Shown: positions 1-8,664, numbered from the stretch's first letter. The stretch: DNA of 11,886 nt from CAYSRM01 sp964543205 (GCA_964543205.1 CAZIXB010000042.1:1-11886), one strand, 5' to 3'. The notes: generated by a model from the sequence alone, not told the origin. Numbers and translations are program-made.

Positions 1-1
1 A

Positions 2-109
2 GTTAACTACGAAATGCCCGCCGTCGCCAAGGCTATGGCGGGCGCAGCCACGCCGCCGCTAAAGGGCATGGAAGGGCAGCAGGTTGGGATGCATCTTGGC
101 CGCACATAA
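2..109 (+). CDS. C-terminal end of an unidentified protein (5' truncated by window)
   Basis: An open frame runs in from the left edge and ends at a TAA at 107-109, giving about 35 residues that end in GMHLGRT. The tail is rich in Ala, Gly, Met and Pro and carries no motif I recognise. It is in the same frame as the next gene, and its stop lies only six bases (TTTTTT) before that gene's ATG, so the two are probably co-transcribed and perhaps translationally coupled. Because the next gene is GspF/PilC-like, a type II secretion or pilus component such as the ATPase or secretin would be a natural neighbour. That is inference from gene order only; the visible residues do not show it. Confidence 0.5.
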   Translation, partial: VNYEMPAVAKAMAGAATPPLKGMEGQQVGMHLGRT

Positions 110-115
110 TTTTTT

Positions 116-1303
116 ATGAAGACTTTTGAGTATAAGGGATATGACCGCAATGGCAGAACGCAGAGCGGCTTGATAGACGGATCCGACCTGAAGGAAGCCC
201 GAGAAAGGCTTGCCTCGCAGGGCATACTGTCCGAGAAAATGAAAGAAACCCGGAGGGGAATCAGAATCCGGCGGAGCCCCAGGGCGGAGATTTATCGCGA
301 ACTCAGTTCGCTTTTAACAGCGGGTGTTCCTCTTGCCAGCGCGCTTGACCTGTTGATCAACTCGCAGGAAAAGCCGGATATCAGGTCTGTTCTGGCGGCA
401 GTGCGCGACGATGTACGCAACGGCGCGAGTTTTGCAGCGGCATTTTCGACTGCAAGTCCCTCTGTTACCACTTATGAAAAAGCCATCCTTGAAGCATCAG
501 AGCGATCTGCTGCGGTGGTTGCAACTTTGGATCGCACTGCAACTTTTCTTGAAAATCAGCAACGCGTGAGCGAACGGGTTCAGACAGCTCTCATATATCC
601 TTCGATAGTAATGGGGGCGGGAATTTGCGTAGCCATTCTGATGCTTGGACTCTTGATACCCAGAGTGGAAGAGCTTTTTAAAAATACCGGCGCAAATCTG
701 CCTGCTATAACATCCTTTATGATAGCGCTTGGCAATATTGTGCTTGTTTGGAGCGCGCCGGTTCTGGGGGCAGCGTTTGTTATTCTTTTTTTACTGCGCA
801 GAAAGATTGCAAACGATGCTGATTTTCGTTGCATGGCGGATAAAAAGCTTTTCAGTCTGCCCGTTTTCGGCCGGGGTTACCGGATAGTGGCTAATTTGCG
901 TTTTGCCCAGACTCTTGGCGCCTTACTGAACAGCGCCGTACCCCTTATCGACGCTTTCAAACTCGCAGCAAGATCGACAGGTAGCGCCAGGATTGTTGCT
1001 GATTCAGAAAAACAGGCTGACGCTATAGAGCATGGCGGAACGCTCTCGGATGCAGTCGGCAGCATTCAGCCTCTTCGCGGCAGTCTGCCCGGCATGTTGA
1101 GAGTGGGCGAAGCCGGCGGCGATGTAGTCGGAATGCTTGACAGCGCCGCCTCAAGGTACAGCGCGTCGTGGGACAGATTTGTGGACAGGAGTCTCAGCCT
1201 GCTTGAACCTCTTCTAATCATTCTCATAGGAGCTTTTGTGTTGCTGGTAACCATCTCTGTTTTAATGCCTATCATGTCCCTTACCGACACGCTTCAGATG
1301 TAG
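116..1303 (+). CDS. GspF/PilC-family inner-membrane protein of type II secretion or type IV pilus
   Basis: 395 residues, the usual length for this family of inner-membrane platform proteins, which couple the cytoplasmic assembly ATPase to pseudopilus or pilus growth. Two T2SSF domains are visible, at about residues 57-180 and 256-380. The typical YP pair (161-162) opens the first long hydrophobic segment (about 160-182). Further membrane segments lie at about 203-228 and 362-388, the last opened by the EP pair at 364-365. The second domain keeps the family's GE-x-G-type turn (RVGEAGGD, about 329-336), whereas the first has a degenerate version (ASERSA). The N-terminal part (FEYKGYDRNGRTQSG) matches the usual start of the family, supporting the ATG at 116. 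There is no clear Shine-Dalgarno, which fits coupling to the gene six bases upstream. Sequence alone does not separate GspF from PilC, so no symbol is given. Confidence 0.9.
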   Translation: MKTFEYKGYDRNGRTQSGLIDGSDLKEARERLASQGILSEKMKETRRGIRIRRSPRAEIYRELSSLLTAGVPLASALDLLINSQEKPDIRSVLAAVRDDVRNGASFAAAFSTASPSVTTYEKAILEASERSAAVVATLDRTATFLENQQRVSERVQTALIYPSIVMGAGICVAILMLGLLIPRVEELFKNTGANLPAITSFMIALGNIVLVWSAPVLGAAFVILFLLRRKIANDADFRCMADKKLFSLPVFGRGYRIVANLRFAQTLGALLNSAVPLIDAFKLAARSTGSARIVADSEKQADAIEHGGTLSDAVGSIQPLRGSLPGMLRVGEAGGDVVGMLDSAASRYSASWDRFVDRSLSLLEPLLIILIGAFVLLVTISVLMPIMSLTDTLQM

Positions 1304-1323
1304 TCCGAAATTCTTCAAATGAT

Positions 1324-1345
1324 ATTAAATGAGTTTGTATTTAAT
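1324..1345. other. AT-rich inverted repeat between the gspF-like gene and aroC
   Basis: The 7-base arms ATTAAAT and ATTTAAT are exact inverted copies separated by 8 bases, 20 bases after the stop of the gspF-like gene. There are no G-C pairs in the stem and no T-run after it, so it is not a convincing intrinsic terminator. It could be an operator half-site pair or chance in an AT-rich spacer. The 116-base gap is the largest in the left half before recJ ends, so a promoter for the aroC operon may lie here, but I see no strong -35/-10 pair. Confidence 0.3.
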
Positions 1346-1419
1346 CCGGCATGAGGTTATTGTCCTAAGTTCTGTTGTTAAACAGGCCTGATTCACAGGG
1401 AATTCCGGAGGTATGTTGA

Positions 1420-2484
1420 ATGTCTAACAGTTTTGGTCGGATTTTCAGGGTAACGACGTTTGGAGAATCGCATGGGCCATGCATAGGCGCGGTGATTGAC
1501 GGTTGTCCTTCGCGTGTTGAGATATCGGAAGAACGAATACAGGCCCAGATGGCCAGGCGTCGGCCCGGCCAGAGCAGGCTCGCAACTTCGCGCAGCGAAT
1601 CTGACCAAGTCAGCATAGTTTCGGGGTTGCGCGACGGAACGACCCTGGGAACACCTATAGCTTTGATCATTGAAAACCGCGACACCCGGCCTTCTGACTA
1701 CAGCCTAACACAGGAGGCGCCGCGGCCTTCTCATGCGGATTTTACATACAGATCTAAATACGGCATTGTTGCCGCAAGCGGAGGGGGCAGGGCCAGCGCG
1801 CGCGAAACTGCATGTCGGGTTGCAGCTGGAAGCATTGCCGAACAGTATATTGAATCGCTTTGCGGAATCGAAATCATTGCCTGGGTCAGTTCCGTAGGGG
1901 ATGTGTCCTGCGAGGTGGATTCTACTTCGCTTGACAGGAACAGGGTTGACGGATCGCCGGTCCGGTGTCCTGACGACAAAGCTTCCAGCCGGATGGTTGA
2001 GATCGTGGAGAAGGCCATTGCGGAGGGCGACTCTGTTGGAGGCGTTGTATCATGTGTATGCCGGAAAGCGCCCGCGGGGTGGGGCGAGCCGGTCTTTGAC
2101 AAGATACATTCCCGCCTTGCTGCGGCGATGGTTTCCATTCCTGCCGCAAGGGGTTTTGAAATAGGAGCCGGATTCGCTTCTTCCCGAATGAAGGGCTCTG
2201 AGCACAACGATGTTTTTACGATGAAATCCGGCAGGCTGGGCACGGCGACAAATCATAGCGGAGGGGTCCAGGGGGGGATTACAAACGGTGAACCTGTAGT
2301 CTTCAGGGTAGCATTCAAGCCTACTGCGAGCATTGAAAAGAAACAGCAAAGCAGTGACTACAAAGGCAATATGCGCGAACTTGAGTTAAACGGCCGCCAT
2401 GATCCCTGCATTGTTCCAAGAGCTGTTCCTGTTGTTGAATCGATGGCGGCGCTTGTGCTTGCCGACATGGCGCGGATGAGTTGA
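1420..2484 (+). CDS. aroC: Chorismate synthase
   Basis: 354 residues, full length. The enzyme makes chorismate from 5-enolpyruvylshikimate-3-phosphate using reduced FMN, the last shared step of aromatic amino acid synthesis, in the cytoplasm. All family signatures are present: FGESHG at about 14-19, RRRPGQSR at 46-53, the GGGRASARETA loop at 121-131, NHSGGVQGGITNG at 278-290 and GRHDPCIVPR at 325-334. The two conserved active-site histidines correspond to His18 (in GESHG) and His105 (in SHAD). The start is set by a GGAGG at 1407-1411, eight bases before the ATG, and by the canonical opening NSFGRIFRVTTFGESHG. The gene is first in a packed run with tgt, one base separating its TGA from the tgt ATG. 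Confidence 0.97.
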   Translation: MSNSFGRIFRVTTFGESHGPCIGAVIDGCPSRVEISEERIQAQMARRRPGQSRLATSRSESDQVSIVSGLRDGTTLGTPIALIIENRDTRPSDYSLTQEAPRPSHADFTYRSKYGIVAASGGGRASARETACRVAAGSIAEQYIESLCGIEIIAWVSSVGDVSCEVDSTSLDRNRVDGSPVRCPDDKASSRMVEIVEKAIAEGDSVGGVVSCVCRKAPAGWGEPVFDKIHSRLAAAMVSIPAARGFEIGAGFASSRMKGSEHNDVFTMKSGRLGTATNHSGGVQGGITNGEPVVFRVAFKPTASIEKKQQSSDYKGNMRELELNGRHDPCIVPRAVPVVESMAALVLADMARMS

Positions 2485-2485
2485 T

Positions 2486-3604
2486 ATGGATTCGCCGGGA
2501 ACCTTCAATATAGAAGCTTCTGACAACGGTTCGCAGGCCCGCGCCGGCAGGCTGCAGACCGCCCATGGAATTGTGGAAACGCCTGCCTTTATGCCGGTGG
2601 CTACTCAAATGAGCGTTAAGGCCCTTACGCCGCGCGATCTTATAGAAGCCGGCGCCGGAATTATTGTTTCTAATACTTATCATGCCTGCGTGCGTCCGGG
2701 GATCGAAGTCATTGATCAAATGGGCGGTCTTCATCAGTTTATGGGATGGTCGCGGCCTATCCTCACAGACAGCGGCGGGTACCAGGTGTTCAGCCTGGCA
2801 AAATTACGCAGAATTTTTGATCATGGCGTTGAGTTTAACTCTCATTTTGACGGCCGTAGACTGTTTCTTGGCCCTGTTGAGGCCATGGATGTTCAGAGGC
2901 GGCTTGGGTCGGACATTGCAATGGCATTCGACGTGTGCCCTCCCTATCCGTGCAGTTATGATTACGCTTGTCAAGTTGTGGACAAGACCTTAGCATGGGC
3001 GGCTGCTTGTTGGGAACAGGAAAGATCTGAAGGTCAGTTGCTCTTCGGGATTGTGCAGGGCGGTGAATTTGATGAAGTTCGCCGGTATTGCGCCGAGGGG
3101 CTGATTGATATAGGATTTGACGGTTATGCGGTTGGAGGAGTCAGCGTGGGCGAGCCCGAGACTGAGCTTCGCAGAGGAATCAAGGCCTCTGTAAAGCATC
3201 TGCCGTGGGAGCGTCCGCGGTACGTAATGGGCCTTGGCAAGATGGACCAGATACTTTGGTCTGTGGGCAAGGGAGCGGACATGTTTGATTGTGTAATGCC
3301 CACCCGTTTTGCCAGGAACGGAACGGCTTTTACCCGGCGGGGCAAGGTGGCGGTTAAGGCGGGAGAATATATTTCTGACTCAGGACCGGTTGAAGAAGGT
3401 TGCAGTTGTTACGTTTGCGGCAATTTTTCGAGGGCGTACATAAGGCACCTTCTTAACGTGAACGAAATTCTTGGGGTTCACTTGTTGACCCTGCACAACA
3501 TTCACAGGTATATGGAGTTTATGAAAGAGATCAGGGATGCCATTAGATGCGGCAGGTTTGCGGAATTCGCAGAAGAGTTTACTGCCGCGGCTGCGGCGGT
3601 CTGA
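2486..3604 (+). CDS. tgt: Queuine/preQ1 tRNA-guanine transglycosylase
   Basis: 372 residues, normal bacterial length. It exchanges guanine-34 in tRNAs with GUN anticodons for preQ1, a step of queuosine synthesis. By analogy with the Zymomonas enzyme, the base-binding Asp is D95 (LTDSGGYQV), the second is D149, the nucleophile is D268 (DMFDCVMPTR) and Q191 lies in FGIVQGG. The GGVSVGE loop (217-223) follows. The zinc site is complete: C306, C308 and C311 in CSCYVC, with H337 in LTLHN. One difference is D-V-C at 149-151, where well-studied enzymes read D-E-C. The ATG is one base after the aroC stop (TGATATG) with only a poor Shine-Dalgarno, suggesting coupling with aroC. The yajC-secDF neighbourhood downstream is commonly seen for tgt. 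Confidence 0.96.
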   Translation: MDSPGTFNIEASDNGSQARAGRLQTAHGIVETPAFMPVATQMSVKALTPRDLIEAGAGIIVSNTYHACVRPGIEVIDQMGGLHQFMGWSRPILTDSGGYQVFSLAKLRRIFDHGVEFNSHFDGRRLFLGPVEAMDVQRRLGSDIAMAFDVCPPYPCSYDYACQVVDKTLAWAAACWEQERSEGQLLFGIVQGGEFDEVRRYCAEGLIDIGFDGYAVGGVSVGEPETELRRGIKASVKHLPWERPRYVMGLGKMDQILWSVGKGADMFDCVMPTRFARNGTAFTRRGKVAVKAGEYISDSGPVEEGCSCYVCGNFSRAYIRHLLNVNEILGVHLLTLHNIHRYMEFMKEIRDAIRCGRFAEFAEEFTAAAAAV

Positions 3605-3631
3605 TTCTATTTTAACTGGAGGATTGGCACT

Positions 3632-3973
3632 ATGGATTTACAGGACATGATTTATATCGCACAGGCGGGTGGAAAACAAGGAGGTTCGCAGTTGATGGGA
3701 TGGTTCCCGATAATTATACTGGTGCTTATTTTTTATTTCATGCTTATCCGGCCGCAGCAGAGAAAAGAAAAGGAACGGAAAGCAATGATAGAGAATGCCA
3801 GGAAGGGAGATCGGGTTATGTTTAGCGGCGGCATTCTTGGAACTATAACAAACGTGAAGGACAACACTTTTGTTATAAAAATTGCAGACAATGTGAAGAT
3901 TGAAGCAGCCAAGGCTTCTGTTTCCAGAGTTCTCGACAAGGGAGAGAAGCCGGCGGAGACTGATAAAAAATAG
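3632..3973 (+). CDS. yajC: YajC, small membrane subunit of the SecDF-YajC complex
   Basis: 113 residues. One transmembrane helix at about 22-39 is followed by the family hallmark PQQRKEKER (41-49) and a small cytoplasmic domain with GDRVMFSGGILGTI (59-72). The partner, SecDF, is encoded 17 bases downstream, and together they assist Sec-dependent protein export. A GGAGG at 3618-3622, nine bases before the ATG, sets the start. A short Gly/Gln-rich stretch precedes the helix. The lysine-rich tail is unremarkable. Confidence 0.95.
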   Translation: MDLQDMIYIAQAGGKQGGSQLMGWFPIIILVLIFYFMLIRPQQRKEKERKAMIENARKGDRVMFSGGILGTITNVKDNTFVIKIADNVKIEAAKASVSRVLDKGEKPAETDKK

Positions 3974-3975
3974 TT

Positions 3976-3982
3976 AGGGGAG
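3976..3982 (+). promoter_or_regulatory. Ribosome binding site deciding the GTG start of secDF
   Basis: AGGGGAG lies 8 bases before a GTG at 3991. No ATG in frame offers a better start, and the GTG gives the expected short cytoplasmic N-terminus before the first membrane helix, so the GTG start is preferred. Confidence 0.7.
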
Positions 3983-3990
3983 CAATCATT

Positions 3991-6462
3991 GTGGAGACTA
4001 AGACGAAATGGAAATGGCTTATAGTTATTCTTTGTATTGCCGTGTCGGGCATCCTGGTTTGGCCTCCGGGTGAAAAGATCCGTCTGGGCCTGGATCTTGA
4101 AGGCGGGACGAGTCTGATTGTTGCGGTTGATGACGAAGATGTTGCAGCGCAGGTGCGGGAGAAGGCGCCTGAAAATCTGGTCGAGGAGGATCTGCAGCGA
4201 AGGATCCGCAAAGAAATTACAGATTCTCATCAACGCGCGCTTGAGGTGATTCGAAACAGGGTTGACCAGCTTGGAATAGCCGAGCCTGTTATCTTCAAGG
4301 AAAAGGGCAGCAATCGCATAGTTATTCAGCTGCCCGGCGCCGACAAGGAAAAGCGCGAAGAGGCTATCAGCCAGATTCAACGGGTTGCATTTCTTGCATT
4401 TCACCTGGTTCATAAGGACAATTCAGAGCTTTCAAAGGAATTGTTGAGCAAGGGTATTACTCCTGAAGGTTACCAGATAGTGCGTGTGGGCCAGGAGCTT
4501 TACTATCGGAAAACAACAGATGTATTGCGTGACAAAGTTGTTAAAGAGCCCTTCAGTCATCTTGATCCGCCGCTGGGTTACAAGTACCTTCTTGAGAGGA
4601 TGAGAGTGCCTGGCGTTGAAGACCGCTTGTACAAGCCTGCAGTTGTTAAACGGCGTTATGAGTTAAGCGGGGATTCCCTGGAAGACGCCCAGGTTGAAGT
4701 TGCTTCCATGGGAAGCAAGTATGTGACCATTGATCTTGATGGGGAGGGCGCCAGAGACTTTGAGAATATTACGCGCAAGCACACGGACCGGCAACTTGCA
4801 ATTGTTCTGGACAATGTTGTTTATTCCTCTCCAATGATTAACGAGGTAATTTCCGGGGGCAGCGCCATGATTACCGGGAATTTCCCAGGCAGGGAGGCGG
4901 ATCGGCTAGCAATGGTTCTGAGAACCGGCGCGCTTCCGGCCGGGGTTGAGATAGTGGAAAAACGGATTGTTGACCCGACGATGGGCAAGGACTCAAGAAA
5001 CAGCGGAATCAAGGCCGTTATACTGGCTGGTATTGCCGTTCTGATCTTTATGGCGGCATACTATCTGTTGAGCGGGCTGATTGCGGACATTGCGCTGGTT
5101 TTGAATCTTGTCCTTCTACCGCTTGGAATGGTGCTTACCGCCGGATTTATGGGCACATTCCTGGGAACCAGAACAGGAGGCAATCCCTTTATGTTGCCTG
5201 TGCTTACCTTGCCCGGCATTGCGGGCATTCTTCTCACCATCGGCATGGCTGTTGACGCCAACGTACTGATATTTGAACGGATGAGGGAAGAGTTCAGGGC
5301 TGGCAAAAAACTCTGGAATGCAATAACTGCCGGGTATGACCGGGCTTTTGTTACTATCATGGACGCGAATGTCACCACGCTTATCACCGGAATTATTCTT
5401 TTCATATTCGGTTCCGGACCGATACGGGGTTTTGCCGTCACACTGTGTGCGGGGATAATGGTGAGTCTTTTCACGGCGTTGGTTGTGACGCGGTTGCTTT
5501 TCGGCGCTATTACGCCGAAGATGCGCTCCACCAGGCTGAAGATGTGTTCTATTGTCAGGCAGACATCAATTGACTTTATAGGCAAGAGGCGACTTGCTGC
5601 AGTGTTTTCCATACTATTAATTGTGCTGCCAATGGGGTACATGGTTCACAGGGGCATGTCCGATCCGGCCCAGATTTTCGGGGTGGATTTTGTCAGCGGA
5701 TCATCGCTTTCTCTGATGTATGAAACCGCGCCTACAGTCGATGAAATTCGGAAAATTCTTGATGACAGCGGTCTGCCGGGAGCACAGATACAGTACCAGG
5801 AAGAGATGGGCAGTGATAACCAGTATCTCGTGATAAAAAGTTCGAGGGGCGAATCCGGACAGATAAAACAGCTTTTGCAGGAACGTTTTCCAGATGCAGG
5901 GTTTACGGTCTCGACTGAAGAGCAGGTCGAACCCCAGGTGAGCAGACTGCTGAAAGTCCGGGCTGTTAAAGCGATAATAATAGCGCTGGTGTGCATTGTT
6001 ATATACATATCTATCAGGTTTGAGTTTGGTTTTGCATGCGGAGCAATTGTTGCGTTGATCCATGATGTGCTGATTACCGCCGGTATCTATTCTTTGTTCG
6101 GACGGCAGTTGAGTCTTCCAATCATTGCGGCTTTATTGACGATTGTTGGTTATTCTGTTAACGACACGATTGTTGTGTTTGACCGCATAAGAGAGGATTT
6201 GCGTCTTGTTAAAGGCAAGAGCTTTATGGAAATATGCAACCTGAGCATCAACCAGACACTCGGGCGCACCCTGTTGACATCGCTGACAACATTGCTGGCT
6301 GTGGTAATGCTGCTGGTATTCGGCGGCGGGGCTGTTAATGACTTTGCGCTGGCGCTGTTTATCGGTGTGCTTGTGGGAACATATTCTTCGGTGTTTATCG
6401 CAACACCGGTGGTTCTGCTATGGTACAAGGGCAAAAAGCCCGACTTTGCCGCGGGACAGTGA
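3991..6462 (+). CDS. secDF: Fused protein translocase accessory subunit SecDF
   Basis: 823 residues, with SecD and SecF in one chain, about 85 longer than the Bacillus and Thermus fusions as I recall them. It is an inner-membrane protein that uses the proton gradient to help pull preproteins through SecYEG. SecD half: first helix about 9-25, then LGLDLEGGTSL (32-42), a large exported head domain (to about 335), and five helices including the AVDANVLIFERMREE signature (420-434). SecF half: helix about 534-552, GVDFVSGSSL (564-573), a small head domain, then a helix bundle with YSVNDTIVVFDRIRE (721-735). D422 and D725 match the proton-relay aspartates. Extra length lies mainly in the first head region around 140-225. 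It starts at GTG and its stop overlaps the recJ start. Confidence 0.96.
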   Translation: METKTKWKWLIVILCIAVSGILVWPPGEKIRLGLDLEGGTSLIVAVDDEDVAAQVREKAPENLVEEDLQRRIRKEITDSHQRALEVIRNRVDQLGIAEPVIFKEKGSNRIVIQLPGADKEKREEAISQIQRVAFLAFHLVHKDNSELSKELLSKGITPEGYQIVRVGQELYYRKTTDVLRDKVVKEPFSHLDPPLGYKYLLERMRVPGVEDRLYKPAVVKRRYELSGDSLEDAQVEVASMGSKYVTIDLDGEGARDFENITRKHTDRQLAIVLDNVVYSSPMINEVISGGSAMITGNFPGREADRLAMVLRTGALPAGVEIVEKRIVDPTMGKDSRNSGIKAVILAGIAVLIFMAAYYLLSGLIADIALVLNLVLLPLGMVLTAGFMGTFLGTRTGGNPFMLPVLTLPGIAGILLTIGMAVDANVLIFERMREEFRAGKKLWNAITAGYDRAFVTIMDANVTTLITGIILFIFGSGPIRGFAVTLCAGIMVSLFTALVVTRLLFGAITPKMRSTRLKMCSIVRQTSIDFIGKRRLAAVFSILLIVLPMGYMVHRGMSDPAQIFGVDFVSGSSLSLMYETAPTVDEIRKILDDSGLPGAQIQYQEEMGSDNQYLVIKSSRGESGQIKQLLQERFPDAGFTVSTEEQVEPQVSRLLKVRAVKAIIIALVCIVIYISIRFEFGFACGAIVALIHDVLITAGIYSLFGRQLSLPIIAALLTIVGYSVNDTIVVFDRIREDLRLVKGKSFMEICNLSINQTLGRTLLTSLTTLLAVVMLLVFGGGAVNDFALALFIGVLVGTYSSVFIATPVVLLWYKGKKPDFAAGQ

Positions 6463-8192
6463 GTATAAAAGCCAGGTACAACTGGAAGACGCTGTGTCCT
6501 GATGGTCGGGCTGTTGACGAGCTGTGCGGAAGGCTGGATGTTTCCAAGGCCCTAGCCTCCGCTTTATGGGCGCGGGGCATAGCCAATTTGGAAGATGCAC
6601 AGTCATACCTCAGGCCCAGGCTAGTGAATCTGAGCGACCCTTTTGATCTTCCGGACATGGACAATGCAGTGAATTGCCTGTGGGGTTGTATAGATGCTGG
6701 AAAGAAGATAACAATTTTCGGCGATTACGATGTTGACGGGCTGACTGCCACGGCGTTGCTTTACCAGGTTTTGAGGAAGTTCGGGGCGGAATGCTCATAT
6801 TTCCTTCCACGGAGGGAGGAAGAAGGATATGGGCTGAGTGGCGCCGCAGTTGAACGTTGCCTCGCCGAACATAGTTTTCAAACTCTCGTTACTGTTGATT
6901 GCGGTTCGTGCGCAGGAGAACAGGCAGGCATACTGCGCAGTCGCGGGAAAGATGTTATAGTTACGGATCATCACGAATTTCATGAGCCTTGTTCACAGGC
7001 CAGTGCGTTTGTGAATCCCAAGCGCTCGTCCAACTCTGAAACCCGATATCTTGCGGGCGTAGGCGTTGCATTCAAACTTTGTCATGCTATGCAGAAAAAA
7101 GCCATGGAGCACGGGCGCAGGGCAGCAGATGAGTTGGACCTTAGGGACTTTCTTGACCTCGTTGCTGTTGGCACTGTTGCAGATATTGTCCCTTTGACCG
7201 GGGAGAACCGGATTCTTGTCAAAGCAGGACTTGACCGGATTAAGGATTCTCCGTCAGCCGGACTGGCCGAACTGGTTAAAATTTCGCAGATACCGGGTTG
7301 CCGTAATGCCTATGATATTGGATTTCGGCTTGGTCCGCGTTTGAATGCCGCTGGCAGGACCGGTGATGCAACAAGGGCTTTGCGGCTCTTGCTTGCTTCC
7401 GATGCTATTGCCGCCAGGCCGGTTGCCGAGCAGTTGAATGCTGCGAACACTATGAGGCGGAAAATAGAAGAGAGGGTCAGATGCGAAGCGCAGGAAAACG
7501 TTGAATCGTGTTTTGATCCCTCTACGGACTTTGCTGTTGTGGCGAACGGGACAGACTGGCCGGTCGGGGTTATAGGCATTGTTGCTTCCAGGCTTTCCGG
7601 CAGGCATAATCGACCTGCGGTGATCTTTTCTGATGACGGGCAGGTAACATGCAGGGGTTCGGCTCGCAGGCCCGACGGTATGGATTTGAGCCTGATTGAG
7701 GCTTTAAGTGAGTGCAACGATCTGCTTGAGTCTTTTGGGGGCCATCAGGCGGCAGCGGGGCTGGAGATCAAGAAGGATCAGATTGCCGATTTCCGTGCGG
7801 CTTTTAACGAGGTGTGCCGGAGGAGACTCAACGGCAAGGATCTTACCCCGGCTGTTATTGTCACTGCGTGGATGGAAGAGCCTGATTTCTCGCTCAATAT
7901 GGTGGGCGAAATTGACAGGTTGAGACCTTTTGGATCGGGCAATGAAGCTCCATTGTGGGGAGTGAAGGGCGCAATCGTGTCCGGCGCCCCGAGAATTGTC
8001 GGGAAAAATCACCTGAAACTGAGTCTTCGTGTAGGTCGGATTGTCATTGACGCTATTGGATTCAGAATGGCAGATCGTGTTCCTCTGGAAGGCGATGCAG
8101 TAGATGCGCTTTTTGAGTTGGAAGTTAACGAGTGGAAGGGCCGGCGGAATCTACAGATGAAGCTTAAGGACATCAGGAATTCTTTATCTTGA
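6459..8192 (+). CDS. recJ: Single-stranded-DNA-specific 5'-3' exonuclease RecJ
   Basis: 577 residues from the GTG at 6459, the same length as E. coli RecJ. It degrades single-stranded DNA from the 5' end in recombination and repair. DHH-family motifs in this numbering: FGDYDVDGLTA (about 87-97), TVDCGS (145-150), VTDHHE (168-173), VAVGTVADIVPL (235-246), with GRTGD at 299-303. The DHHA1 part shows SGRHNRPAVI (380-389), GSARRPDGMDLS (400-411) and FGGHQAAAGLEI (426-437), followed by an OB-like C-terminal region (about 460-577) containing LRPFGSGNEAP. I chose the GTG because it overlaps the secDF TGA as GTGA, a classic coupling arrangement. An in-frame ATG at 6420 would add 13 residues encoded inside secDF and is less likely. 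Confidence 0.94.
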   Translation: MSIKARYNWKTLCPDGRAVDELCGRLDVSKALASALWARGIANLEDAQSYLRPRLVNLSDPFDLPDMDNAVNCLWGCIDAGKKITIFGDYDVDGLTATALLYQVLRKFGAECSYFLPRREEEGYGLSGAAVERCLAEHSFQTLVTVDCGSCAGEQAGILRSRGKDVIVTDHHEFHEPCSQASAFVNPKRSSNSETRYLAGVGVAFKLCHAMQKKAMEHGRRAADELDLRDFLDLVAVGTVADIVPLTGENRILVKAGLDRIKDSPSAGLAELVKISQIPGCRNAYDIGFRLGPRLNAAGRTGDATRALRLLLASDAIAARPVAEQLNAANTMRRKIEERVRCEAQENVESCFDPSTDFAVVANGTDWPVGVIGIVASRLSGRHNRPAVIFSDDGQVTCRGSARRPDGMDLSLIEALSECNDLLESFGGHQAAAGLEIKKDQIADFRAAFNEVCRRRLNGKDLTPAVIVTAWMEEPDFSLNMVGEIDRLRPFGSGNEAPLWGVKGAIVSGAPRIVGKNHLKLSLRVGRIVIDAIGFRMADRVPLEGDAVDALFELEVNEWKGRRNLQMKLKDIRNSLS

Positions 8193-8357
8193 GACACAGA
8201 CAAATCCTGATATGGCCTGATGATGAAGTATCCCTGATCGGGCAAATAAATGTACTGGCGAAAAGTCTTGCAGAAAAACCGTAGTATAGGTTAAATTAGA
8301 AAAGTGGATGTAAATTTATAAGGCCGGAATTTGCCGGTAATGGTTGCGGATGCAGGT

Positions 8358-8364
8358 AAAGGAG
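8358..8364 (+). promoter_or_regulatory. Ribosome binding site deciding the rpmB start
   Basis: AAAGGAG sits six bases before the ATG at 8371. In-frame starts at 8344 (TTG), 8350 (ATG) and 8365 (ATG) overlap or crowd this site and would add residues that L28 proteins lack, so 8371 is preferred. Confidence 0.75.
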
Positions 8365-8370
8365 ATGGAG

Positions 8371-8598
8371 ATGCCGAGAGTTTGCGAAATTTGCGGAAAA
8401 GGTGGAGTTACGGGCAACAGCATTGTTCGCAAGGGGTTGCGCAAGAGCAAGGGCGGAATTGGACTTCATACTACTGGGATCACTAAGAGAAGATTCCTGC
8501 CCAATCTTCAGCGGGTCAGGGTAAGGGAAAACGGAGGCGCTTCCAGAAAGACAGTGTGCGCTTCCTGCATTAGATCCGGAAAAATAAATAAGGCATGA
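8371..8598 (+). CDS. rpmB: 50S ribosomal protein L28, zinc-binding form
   Basis: 75 residues beginning PRVCEICGK, the typical opening of L28. Two CxxC pairs (C5/C8 and C63/C66) form the complete four-cysteine zinc site of the C+ version of this protein; many bacteria carry a second version without the cysteines. The basic central region (KRRFLPNLQRVRV, about 39-51) is the expected rRNA-contacting part. It follows recJ after a 178-base gap, so it may have its own promoter: TTGCAG (8268-8273), 17 bases, then TTAAAT (8291-8296) is a weak match and only a guess. rpmG, often its neighbour elsewhere, is not here. Loss of the cysteines or a non-zinc paralogue elsewhere in the genome would bear on zinc-starvation control. 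Confidence 0.96.
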   Translation: MPRVCEICGKGGVTGNSIVRKGLRKSKGGIGLHTTGITKRRFLPNLQRVRVRENGGASRKTVCASCIRSGKINKA

Positions 8599-8664
8599 AC
8601 GGGCGAAAGCCTTCGGAGTGGACGGCATAACTGTGAGTTCAACCGAGTTAGTTGCCCAACAGAT

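Noticed and set aside
1324..1345. Intrinsic terminator after the gspF-like gene
   Set aside because: The stem is all A-T and no T-run follows, so it lacks the features of an intrinsic terminator.
1731..2243. Long open frame on the minus strand inside aroC
   Set aside because: It is antisense to a gene with all chorismate synthase signatures and its product shows no motif.
3733..4413. 226-residue minus-strand open frame across yajC and secDF
   Set aside because: It is antisense to two clear genes and has no recognisable domain or ribosome binding site.
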